From assembly GCF_030272615.1 (NCBI RefSeq), contig NC_081405.1, positions 475,606,008 to 475,670,007 on the forward strand: a stretch of DNA of 64,000 bases, given 5' to 3'. Made by a program: the position numbers and the translations under genes. The notes beneath the pieces were generated by a model. The model searched no databases. It worked only from the letters and a program-made list of their open reading frames with translations, and was not told the origin of the DNA. Numbering within the stretch: the first letter of the stretch is position 1; each line of letters begins with the position of its first letter. Shown one piece after another: positions 1 through 10,012 of this stretch. Source of the DNA: Cryptomeria japonica. Lineage: Eukaryota; Streptophyta; Pinopsida; Cupressales; Cupressaceae.

Positions 1-860
1 TTCTAGTGTGAACTGGGGCATTCCTTTTTTGTGACTATTTGATATCCATGCAAATGATACGATGACTATCTAGGTCAAATCTATATCTAGGTGGTCACAA
101 TACATTTTCCATAATAAAGATCGATGATGATAATAGCATAAAAATCTCATTCACCTCCATATCTTCTACCTTCCATCCTCCTTTTCCTCTTTGTCCTCCA
201 TTCGTCATTCCCTGAGTCTGTGTAGTATGGAACCACATGATTGAGTATAATGAAACACCAAAAATATCTACATTTCACGTATATTCATCTGTATCATCAC
301 ATATTAGTATGCATCATACACATCATATACATAGAAAACATATTTGCATCCATCTTGCATATTCATACATTAGTTAACATATATAATATCAGAAGCATGT
401 ACATATAACATCACATCACATCATAGATAATATAGAACATCATAAATAAAATGTGTCATCATAATAGACATCATATCATACCATCATCATATATCATAAA
501 TGCATCACATAATAACATAAGCATATAATCACCACTAAAATAGATCATATCTCACATATATATCAAAAAAAATGTGTCATGATATAATGATGTCCAAAAA
601 TCATATTACAAAATCACCTGAAGGTGTATACATCATCAAAAAAAATCAACTGATATAAAAGCATACTCAAGAGAGCTATGATGAACTTCCTCCTTTAGAT
701 TTAGCAAGCCTTGACAAAAACTGAGCTCTTGAAGGCCCAGCCCCTAGATCATCTCACCATCCCCCTCCTACTAACCTTGCTGGTGGTGGTGGTCCCATCA
801 CTCCACCACTAGAAGCTCTATGTCTATTCTTTGAGTAGTGGTATGAGATGCCTATATATA

Positions 861-2593
861 TCTACCTCCTCTAAGGTAAGGTGGAACTGCCACCTCATAT
901 AGGCTCCTCCAGTAATCAATCTCCTCCACAATGCTGATGTAGTAGGCATATCCTAATTCAGAATCACCCTATTATGTATCCCTTGCCACCCTGATAGTAT
1001 CCTCTCCAGCTATGTATTGCTCAATGGCCCTATCTCTCTCATCTTTTGCCTCTTGTAGTTGCCTCCTTATCTTGGCTACCTCCCTCTCTAAGTCCTTTAT
1101 CTCATCAGCATGTCCCTATGTGAGCTCCCTAAGGGAGATCAGCTCATCATCCTCCTCTCCTCCACCTACAACCTCCACCATCCCCTCATATCTCCTTTCC
1201 TATCATGGAGCCTCCTATATCGATCTCTGTCCCTATAAGGCACCTTGTACCAACTGTCCTCCTCTCCCTCTAAGTGGCCTCAGTGGTCTACCTTCCCTAT
1301 CCTATCCATCTCCTCCTAGAACTCCATCCCCTCCTCGACCTTCATAATCTCCTCCTCGGCCTCCATAATCCCCTCCTCTCCCCCTCCCTCAGACCACCCT
1401 CCTAGATCCTCCTCTCCTATGTCTCCTCCATCTCCCCCCTCCATCCTCATCATCATCTTCATCGTCCAATCCTAGTACTAGCTCTCTAAGTCCTATAAGA
1501 TGTGGAAATGGATGTGCTCTAAAATAGGTATCATACTCGAGTGTCACACTCACATCCACCAGATCTCTCATGAGATCCCATGGCATTGGCACAAGTGACT
1601 AGAACTCTATAATTGCAACATCATATGATAGAACTTGGCCCTAGTGTCCCTGCTCTTAAACTATATGTGCAAACTCTCCAAACCCACATGGCATTTTCTA
1701 GATCCTACCAAACTATCTAGATATCCTATCCACAAGCTGTCTATCCAAAATGTACAGTGTCCATCCAATCAAGTATCTGGTCTTGAAACAAAATGATAGC
1801 TTGGTATCATCCTCTAGCCACACCTCACAATCCAAGTATGATCACCATATCACAGAGCCACTTTCATCTATAGCCTATTGCTAGTACTCCAAATTTCCTA
1901 GCCATGGTTGAGAAGTGATCATAGAATATGTATGCACATATGACCATCTATGACCTCTAAATCTGAAATGCACTGGTCTAGTCACTACCAAATGCTTGTA
2001 AGCCCAAAGGTCTGTAACAAAGTAACCTTGCATCCAAGACCACATCTTCCAAGGTACACGAACTAATGCAACATGATATAGGTATTCTAGTACACATATT
2101 CCCCATGCAAACCTAGTGCTCTATGTCATCAACATCTCCACAGCTCTACCCCACCCAGTAGCTATCCCATGTGTCATCCTATCTGGACATAGGAACTTGT
2201 TGATAATCCCTCTTATCACTGTTGCCCGCACATGTCCACTGGTGTACATAGCCTCCCAAATCAAGTATTCTCCCCTAATCTCTAGTTTTGGATATTTGAA
2301 CACCCACCATAGAGCATCCACATCCCCAAGATGACCATCTCTCCTTTCATAGGTATCCTCACTATCCTATATACATCCTCAAGAGTAACTAACATCTCAC
2401 TAGTCAAAAGATGAAAGGAGCATGTCTTGGAGTGCCATCCCTCTACAAGAGCAGTCAGTATTCCCATGTTCAACCAAATCTTAGGCATGAACATAATATT
2501 AGACAACACCATGGCCTCTATCATTGTGTGGTCATTCGGTGTCAACTTTGATTGTAATCTTTGTATCATAGGGAATTTCTCCCATGACTCCAA
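861..2593 (-). pseudogene. Plant-mobile-domain (PMD) type gene, decayed, antisense to its host retroelement
   Basis: Read on the minus strand, 2282-2593 contains the block GILTALVEGWHSKTCSFHL followed by VTLEDVYRIV and a GE motif. That is the signature of the plant mobile domain (aminotransferase-like/MAIN-like family). Further along (1592 down to 861) are an acidic run (LDDEDDDEDGGG) and a coiled-coil tail with EEIDYWRSLYE. These match, in order, the acidic run and EEIHHWRTLYE tail of the plus-strand copy at 10494-12227. The reading frame changes between 2282 and 1592 and stops are frequent, so it is not functional. The role of PMD proteins in transposons is not settled; host members act in gene silencing and genome stability. 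Confidence 0.6.
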
Positions 2594-2642
2594 CTAAGCT
2601 TGATACTCATGTAATCATAGTAACCAATCACATCAGTCATAG

Positions 2643-2790
2643 TAGTACTTATGTTTATCACATGGTGTTGCTTATCCTATCATATCCTAGCCTTGTGGTA
2701 TTTATGTTTATCATATGGTGCTACTCATCAACCTCTATCCCTATAGTGCTTATGTTTATCACATGGTTCTATTATTGTCAATGTATATGT
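2643..2790. repeat. Short tandem repeat, about 53-bp unit
   Basis: The phrase atgtttatcacatggtgct recurs with small changes at about 2650, 2704 and 2751, and once more near 2946. The three adjacent copies make units of about 50-54 bp. Open frames across this stretch are a by-product of the repeat. From about 2990 to 3454 I see no gene. Confidence 0.6.
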
Positions 2791-3463
2791 TTACAACATT
2801 GCACTCAATCCTATCTTATCATGCTAAAGCACTTATCAAATTTCATCGATCTGACAGCTTATCCTCAATCTTCTCAATATCCTACATCTCACTAGGGGCA
2901 CCTATCATCATCTATCACTTTGACAATGTATCCAATTGGTGGCTCATGTTTATCACATGGTTGTTTATTCTTGCCCTAATTTTATCCTAGCCTCACTAGG
3001 CCACCTGCCTGAGTTCATCACTTTGACAAATTATTCAATCGAAAACATATATTTATTATAGAATTGCTGATTTTTTCCTATCTGACCATATATGTGATAA
3101 GGTACTACTTATATGTATTTCTACTTCACATGTAGTTTTATCCTACATACACAACATCACTGCGCATACACATTTTTATCCTACCCATATGAAGTTTTGC
3201 ACATATACGTGATGATGCTAGACCTATACGTGACTTTGCAGACACATACCCTACAACAAATGTATACATTCCATCACATCACATACATGCTCATAACCTA
3301 CCTATACACATCAAAACCCTAACTGGCTATGCTTGCATCTTGGTGCCTTTTTCCTGCACTTTGATCCTTTTTTAGTCTGATTTTCACTCGCCTGAACCTG
3401 TCGTCTTATCCTTGTTCCTTCCAGCCTTTCTTTCTTTTTGAGAGATTGTTTGCAATTTTTCAA

Positions 3464-3586
3464 AAAAAATTCACCCAATCTCTTGAGGGGGCATATTACT
3501 CTCATACTAGGGCAAATGTTGTATCAATTAATCTTATTTTCTTTGAGCCAATAGGACAAGCTGCATTGTCTCAAAAGGGGGCAAAA
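3464..3586 (+). promoter_or_regulatory. Conserved 3' module with two purine tracts, ending in the polypurine tract
   Basis: The module has a first purine tract (cttgagggggcat, near 3480), about 90 bp of spacer including ctttgag..aata, then gcattgtctcaaaagggggc and AAAA directly before the LTR at 3587. The same module occurs at 9649-9765 and 13790-13905 (minus) and 22240-22378 (plus). The second tract sits where the plus-strand primer for reverse transcription should be. The conservation of the upstream tract suggests a second priming or RNA-processing role, which is inference. Confidence 0.65.
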
Positions 3587-4840
3587 TGTAGACACCTAAA
3601 ATTGTCCTAGCCTAATTAAATAAATATTTTATTTATTTAATTATTATATCTTAAGTCATCTATTAATTAAATAAATTATTCATTTAATTCATTCATTCAT
3701 TAATCCTCTTCTAGCCTTTCCTCATTTAAATAAATGTTTTATTTATTTAATTGGTCTCACTTCTTCTCTTAATTAAATATATTTTTATTTATTTAATTAA
3801 TTCATTATATTTTTATCCCATGATACTTGGCATTCATCTCTTAATTTTCCTTTAGCCACCCCTTCATATTTTATTATTTCTTATACCTACCCCTTAATCC
3901 TAGCCGACCATTTATCTTTTCACCTCTTAATCCTATCCCTTCATTTCTAAGGTCTCTCTCTATATAAGAGGATCCTTTCATCCTTATCAACCCTAACTAA
4001 TACGATCATATCCCTAACAGCAAGTGAAATAAATCTTCATGTGATCAAGGAATCAAGCATCTACACAACCACAAACAATTCTTTGTTGAGATCTTGTTCA
4101 TAATACAAAATCTGAGAGCAATCATATCTAGCAAGATCAATGGAGATCAAACCCTACTAAGCATGTGAATGGTATAATCTTTCATGTTTTTAAAATTTTG
4201 CATGTTTTAGGTTCTTCATTGGTGTATGGTGGATTCTTAATTATAGAACTAGGGTTTTATGTGGTTGGATCTTTCTTGATTTTATAATAGTTTAATCTTC
4301 CAAATTTTACCGTATATGGGCACAATGATTGATTGGAAATTGATTTATGATAATAGATCTATAGATTCTCAATGACTCTCTAGATAAGTGTTTGAACCTA
4401 ATTCTAAGATAATATAAATGTAAAATGAGGACTATTAAGGATATGCATCCTATGAGACCTAAGAGATTATAAGCAGATTTTTTTATCGCAAAAGAGACAA
4501 TATGACCTTTCACAGTTTACCTTATGATTTTCTAAATGAGCACCTATTGTTATGCGGGATGAATGTGAAATGACAATTGATAAATATAAAATTCTGACAA
4601 GACCAATGTGAAACACAAATAGGATGAATGCGAAATGGTAGCTACATTAATGCGAAAACCTAACTGATCTAATGCAAAAATCTATTTTTTATTTATTTTC
4701 AATTTATGAAATGTTGATTTTTTTCCTAGAATGTTTCCTATGATCAATAAAGTGTGAAATTCTAGACACTCATATGACAGTATGGTTGAAATAACATGCA
4801 CAATCAAGCACAAATCCTAGGTTGGCTAGGACAATATTTG
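3587..4840 (+). mobile_element. Tat-like LTR, plus orientation; left end resolved, right end not
   Basis: It begins TGTAGACACCTAAAA immediately after a polypurine tract. The first 230 bp are AT-rich with repeated ttatttaatta blocks. A TATA box (ctctatataagagg, 3956-3970) follows about 370 bp in, with a pyrimidine-rich start region after it, as expected for U3-R. I could not find a tRNA primer site or the closing CA end to the right, so the length is unknown. The LTR may continue into the repeats listed next. Confidence 0.55.
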
Positions 4841-4844
4841 TTAG

Positions 4845-5345
4845 GTTCCCATTGCAGATAAATTTGAGTAGCACTTATTTAGAGTGGATAGCTTAGAAGT
4901 TTGGTAGCACTAGCTCCCCCACCACAACACTCACTTCTAAAGCATACCAAACTTCAAATTCCCAAAGACCCAAAGATCTAGAGGAATTTTCTATCTCTAA
5001 TTTGAACTGTGAGAATGTGGGATGGCTTTAGAGGTCCAACCTCCTACGCCAACAAATAGAAGGTTTTTGGCTACTAAAAAAAATGGTTTGTAGTAAGGGC
5101 ATCCGTTCAGGTGGCCAACATGAGACATTTTACTCAATTAATAGGTCTCCCAACCCTTGTGGGTTCTTACACACCACTGTGTGGATTTCATATCACACAA
5201 ATATTGAGGGAGGCATATGTATATTAGCTCGGAAGAAGCTTGGCTTTAGCTTGTTACTACTTGGGTCATTCCCTCACACCTGACCTTTAAGGGCTTCTCA
5301 GGAGGTAAGCCCACTAAGGGTTAAACACAAATGAGCCTAGTGCTC
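4845..5345 (+). repeat. Dispersed repeat shared with 20345-20900
   Basis: Several phrases occur in the same order in both places: cactcacttct, tagaaggtttttggc, a ctaaaaa run, tgtagtaa, and acttgggtc.ttccctcac. The similarity is patchy, so this is an old relationship. It is probably a non-coding part of the same gypsy family; the small open frame at 5083-5283 is not convincing. Confidence 0.4.
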
Positions 5346-5431
5346 CAAAGATAGAAAACACTAATTTATTTTATACACCAAACAAAGTGTTATCTATCTA
5401 AAAGTCACAGACAATCCTAATTACCCCTACA

Positions 5432-5829
5432 AACCAAAAGTGTTAGTAGTTTTAGATTAAGTCTTGGACTACTTGTGTGTTTTTATCCTCCAAAATTTGC
5501 TTGCCACATGCTGAAAATGAAACAATAGTTACAAAAATCAAAATTACGACATCATAAATTATATATATATATATATATATATAAACTTGCTAAAAATAGA
5601 AATCTGCTAAATATGGAAACCTACTAAAAACGGAAATCTACCAAATTTAGAAACATGCTAAAAACAAAAACTTGTAAAATTTAGAAACCTACTAAAAACA
5701 AAAACCAAAAGTGTTAGTAGTTTTAGATTAAGTCTTGGACTACTTGTGTGTTTTTATCCTCCAAAATTTGCTTGCCACATGCTGAAAATGAAACAATAGT
5801 TACAAAAATCAAAATTACGACATCATAAA

Positions 5830-5914
<85 letters not shown>
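5432..5914. repeat. 271-bp direct duplication with two (AT)n microsatellites
   Basis: A block starting aaccaaaagtgttagtag appears at about 5432 and again about 271 bp later at 5703, nearly identical for about 135 bp. Each copy runs into a dinucleotide AT tract: 5561-5583 in the first copy and about 5835-5914 (around 40 AT units) in the second. The long tract is probably highly length-variable. Confidence 0.85.
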
Positions 5915-5918
<4 letters not shown>

Positions 5919-6165
5919 TGCTAAAAATAGAAATGTGCTAAATATGGAAACCTACTAAAAATGGAAATCTACCAAATTTAGAAACATGCTAAAAACAAAA
6001 ACTTGTAAAATTTAGAAACCTGCTAAAAACAAAAACCTACTAAAATAAAATAAAAATAAAAGAACCTGCCAAATTTAGAAACCTGCTAAAAAAGAAAAAC
6101 CTGCCAAATTTAGAAACCTGCTAAAACTGAAAAACTTGCCAAATTTAGAAACTTGCTAAAAATGA
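5584..6165. repeat. Minisatellite of aaacctgctaaaa / gccaaatttag units
   Basis: Two short motifs alternate: aaac(c/t)tgctaaaaa and gaaa.ctaccaaatttag. They form a 16-17 bp ladder (or about 34 bp double unit) from 5584 to 5702 and again from 5915 to 6165, interrupted by the duplicated block above. There is no coding potential. Confidence 0.75.
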
Positions 6166-6299
6166 CCAACTCTTTTTTTGTAAATGCACAATTGTTATGG
6201 AAGATGCAAAATTGTTAGGGCGAGTGTGAAAATATGGACACGTTTGCAACATTTCGTACCTATAACCTACAAATACACACAAAATGCAGAAATTAGAAG

Positions 6300-7366
6300 A
6301 TTGTTCACATTGGGATCACCAAATGTTTTGCAAGAAATATTAGCATAATTAAATAGATTATCAGATTAACAACAAAAATCCAATCTAATTAACAAATTTG
6401 TAAACACAATGAATGTTTATCTGAATCAATAAAGCATGAAAATAATTCAATTAAAAACTCCCTTATAGAATCGACATATCACTTCCATTGCTCTTCTCAA
6501 TTCTCATGGTTAAATGGCTCCCAGAGTCATGCTTGAAAACCTGCATAATGATGAGACAAGAAATTCAAAGATAGTGGTTGATGAAAATAGGAGAATGATG
6601 CTGAATTTATAGAAATTGGAAGGAAAATTGAATGGTTTGGATTGATATACAGACTGAATAGATCAATGGTTAATATTAATTGAGATAAAATTGATTGAAA
6701 ATTAAATTGAAGTGAGCTGAATTCATGAACCTGTTCAAAAAGATGATTGAGAGTTAGAAAGGTAATTGAGAAAGTTAACTGAATTAATTAATTAATCAGA
6801 AAATGTGATTAACAATTGAACTTGGGGGTGAGTGTTAGTTAGAAATTAGCATGTGTTGCAGGAATTAGCATGAAATGCATTTAAATTAAATTTGGATTTA
6901 AAATTGATTTTTGAATATCCAAAATCATGCACATGAAATGAAATTAGTTGGAAATTAGAATTTGAGAATTTTTAATTTTTGAACTGAAAGAAATTAATTT
7001 AAATAAATTTGAGAAATTTATTTAATTTGGAAGACATAGTTGGCTAATTAAATAATTTAAATAAATTATTTAATTAGAGGAAAATATAAATTTAATTTAA
7101 TTAAATAATAAAGAATATTTAATCAAATTAAATAAATTATAATTAATTAAATAATAAATTATTTAATTAATTTTAAAGGAAGGAAGGTTGCATGATTGAA
7201 TGACTAAATGATTAAGATAGAAATAAAATAATTAATTATGATAAAATGTGATGATTGAATTAATTTAGAAGAATAAAATTAGATTAATTAAATAATTAAA
7301 TAATAATTTAATTATTAAAAATGAATAATTAGTATGTTAGTCATGACACATTTTTAGGTGTCTACA
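6300..7366 (-). mobile_element. Putative minus-strand LTR fragment
   Basis: On the minus strand the sequence begins TGTAGACACCTAAAAATG at 7366. It passes through about 550 bp of ttaatta-rich DNA and reaches a TATA box (tttctataaattcag, 6602-6612), the same layout as the LTRs at 8209 and 12433. No polypurine tract lies to its right and no primer site was seen to its left, so it may be a solo or truncated LTR. The left boundary is a guess. Confidence 0.4.
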
Positions 7367-7367
7367 A

Positions 7368-7914
7368 TGCAAGGATGAAACTATAATACTATGATGCAAC
7401 TATGGAATTTTATAAATGAATCTATGCTAAAGCCAAAGGCACGCTTGAATTCTAATGGATGCTTGAACTTTCTAAGATGATAGCTTGATTCTCTCATTTT
7501 TTTATTTCTCCCATTAGTCTCAAATGAGGATGCAAGGCTTCCTTTTATAGATTTTCCATGGCTAAGATCCAAGGTGGAAAATATCAATGGTTAAGAATTG
7601 GTCATGATAGAATAAATGGTCAAGATTGAATTAGTTGAGATGAGGGAGAGAAAGGTGGAAGATGTTCCTCCTAAATTTACAAGGTGGAAGGATAAGTAGA
7701 ACCAAGAGCCACATATCATGATGCTAACATTGACCCTTGAGAGAAGTGTGGAGGAATAAGTCCAATTGGTTAAGGAGATGGAGGCAAAATAGTGTAGGAA
7801 TGAATAATAAATAAATTAAATAATTTATTTATATATAGAGGAATATTCATTAATTAAATAATTAATATTTAATTAATTTATCTCAAGTCATATTTAGGTG
7901 TGTATAGAATCTAA
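7368..7914 (-). mobile_element. Second putative minus-strand LTR, abutting the previous one
   Basis: A minus-strand TATA box (aaatctataaaaggaag, about 7541-7556) lies downstream of an AT-rich ttaatta block. The presumed start near 7914 (TATACACACCTAAATATGAC) looks like a mutated TGTAGACACCTAAA end. The presumed 3' end touches the start of the neighbouring LTR at 7366. No target duplication was found. Confidence 0.35.
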
Positions 7915-8208
7915 AAGACTATAGGGCAAAATTGTGTCAACCCTAAGAGTATCAACCATAACCCTAACTAAGAACCTCAATTGGGCTCCTAAGCATCTAT
8001 ACTAGGTCATTTTCAAACCAAGTCAACCCCTGGTCAAAACCACAGTCAACTCTACATTTTAACTAGTCAAATGTGCAGTTAAACCTTCCAAATGTGTAGT
8101 TTGAGCCCTCAACTGCATAGTTTCAGGCTTGAATTGTGTAGCTTCAACCCCCAATTGCACAACATCTTAGTCAACTACACAAAAAGCATAGTCAATGGTG
8201 AACACTTG
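7915..8208. other. Non-coding, weakly repetitive spacer
   Basis: Phrases such as aatgtgtagttt, aactgcatagttt and aattgtgtagctt recur at roughly 25-30 bp spacing between 8080 and 8170, giving a decayed short tandem repeat. I see no gene. Confidence 0.4.
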
Positions 8209-9648
8209 TGTAGATAGGAAATGTGAAAATCATCAAAGCAATGTTAATTAAACTAGTTCAATCACAAAAACTCAAATGCAATGATAACAATCCTAAAAAC
8301 ACTCAATAAAGACATGAAAACAAGACATTAATTCAAACGCAAACCATTGCAAACTTGAATGTCTCCTTTATGTGGCTCCATTGTCCTTCTTTCTCCTTCA
8401 AATAGCTTTGTTTGTGGATCTCACCTACTAGTGCATAAGCATGATGTGAAAGCAAGTAGGCAAGATGGAAGCGCAAGAATACTCGAAGCGTGATTGATTC
8501 GACCAGGGATCAGGGACCTTGATTGAAGAAATTCATCCAATTTATAGACAAATTGGAGAGAAGACAAGATTAGCATGAAGAGATTCGAATGGCAATTTCA
8601 AATCAAGAATGACAATTATGACAAATTTCTATGTCAAAATTGATTGATTGTCAATTATGACAAATTATGACAAATTGAAATGTCATTCCCATGAAATTAG
8701 GAGGAAAATAGGAGAGAATTGAAAAATAGATGAAATAGAAATTAGGAAATTAGGAATTAAAAATTGATGAAAATTAGGAAATTAGGTGAATTGGAAAATT
8801 AGGTAAATTAATTAATAATTTGTCATTTATTAATTAATTCACAAAAAGAGGAATAATTAGTTAGCTAATTAAATAAACATTTAAAATTGTGACACGAAAA
8901 CTTAGGATAAATAAATAAATCATTTATCCTAAAGAGAAAAATGACAAACAGGGTTAAATGTACAAAATCATCAAACCCTAGAAGATGAATTAGAAAATGC
9001 AAGAATGACAATTAGGTCTTGACAAAGGATAATTAATGTCAATTCGATTTGATCATGATTCTGACTTGATAAATGACCAATGCTGATAAATGATTTGATT
9101 GACAAATGCGCCAATTGACAAGGAACAATGACTAATTGATCCAAATTGACATGATTGAGAAGGATGACGATCGATGACAAATCAATCACAAAATGACAAA
9201 GTTGACAAGAGGACAAGGATCGATGATAAAATAGATTACAAAACGACAAGATTGAAAATGACCACGATCGATGACAAATCGATTGCAAGATGACAAGATT
9301 GAAAATGACAACGATCGATGACAAATCAATCACATGATGATAAGATTGATAAGAGGACAAAACCCTAATTAGGATTGACGATGTCCAAAATGATGACAAA
9401 TAAGCACGCACATTGATGCGATAGGATAAGATTGACCAAAATCATGACTGAAGATTGTTGTCGACAAGACCTAATTTGAAGGTGAGATGAATGAAGAATG
9501 CAGAAGAATGACTCGATGCTCACAAATGATAAAGACCAAGTGCGAATCATAGGAGAAATGTTAATGCGATGCAAAAACCCTAAAATAAGGCAATGCACAA
9601 ATGTTAAAGTATGACTCCGCAAGTGTTGACCATTTTTAGACGTCTACA
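8209..9648 (-). mobile_element. Tat-like LTR (copy X), minus orientation
   Basis: Ends are TGTAG (8209) and CTACA (9648). A polypurine tract on the minus strand lies immediately right of 9648, so this is the 3' LTR of a minus-strand element. From its start (minus strand) it has a 47-bp tandem array, ttaatta palindromes near 8800-8850, and a TATA box (tgtctataaattgg, about 8536-8548) some 1.1 kb in. It aligns along its length with 12433-13789, and its right 570 bp with 21301-21878. No tRNA primer site adjoins the left end, consistent with a 3' LTR. Confidence 0.75.
9168..9360. repeat. Four tandem units of about 47-49 bp inside the LTR U3
   Basis: Each unit begins gatcgatgacaaat and ends near gacaagattgaaaatgac, with starts at about 9168, 9218, 9266 and 9313. 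The LTR fragment at 21301-21878 also has about four units, whereas copy Y keeps only one (about 13536). The number therefore changes between family members. Confidence 0.8.
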
Positions 9649-9765
9649 TTTTGCCCCTCTTTGAGGCAATGCCATTCTAAGCATTGTTTCAAAGAACAAT
9701 ATTGAAAATGCCCCAGACAACTAACAATGACATATGCATGCCCCCTCGAGGAATTGGCCGGAAAC
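9649..9765 (-). promoter_or_regulatory. 3' double-purine-tract module, copy X
   Basis: On the minus strand, ctcgagggggcatgc is followed about 100 bp later by gcctcaaagaggggcaaaa, ending flush with the LTR start at 9648. It has the same architecture as the modules at 3464, 13790 and 22240. The second tract is the probable plus-strand primer. Confidence 0.7.
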
Positions 9766-9921
9766 ATGCAGAAAAGAGGCCAATTGATCGATAAAAATGA
9801 TAGGATCGAACGGACTGACAATCGGAGATCGGATACATAAAGGACAAGCAATTGATGGTGCAAAAGACCGTGACCAGCATAAAATGGAGAGAGTGCACGT
9901 CCATCTATGCACTGACAAAGA

Positions 9922-9931
9922 TCTATAAATG
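9922..9931 (+). promoter_or_regulatory. TATA box for the antisense PMD gene
   Basis: ATCTATAAATGAGAC lies about 85 bp upstream of the ATG at 10013 on the plus strand, opposite to the retroelement. The other copy keeps it (GCTATAAATGAGAC at about 14062) at the same distance from its ATG (14153). This suggests an internal promoter belonging to the antisense gene; expression is inferred, not seen. Confidence 0.55.
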
Positions 9932-10012
9932 AGACAAAGAGAGTGAAAATTGCTCATTTGCACTAGCTAAAGAGGAGAATTTGTTGCTCTAGAAAAGGAC
10001 ACTTGCAGAGAG

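Larger units (their letters stand above)
1..3586 (+). mobile_element. 3' internal part of a Tat-like Ty3/gypsy element, cut by the window edge
   Basis: The stretch ends in a purine-rich tract followed directly by an LTR start (TGTAGACACC at 3587), which sets the element orientation as plus. Upstream lies a decayed PMD-type gene on the opposite strand. The same order (antisense PMD gene, polypurine module, LTR) occurs in mirror orientation at 8209-12432, so I read this as the 3' end of a related element. No gag or pol motif is visible. Positions 240-660 are a low-complexity run rich in atcat/acata with no coding signal. Confidence 0.6.

Noticed and set aside
1012-1347. 111-codon plus-strand frame rich in Ser/Pro
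   Set aside because: It is the complement of the acidic/coiled-coil part of the antisense PMD pseudogene, and its composition follows from that.
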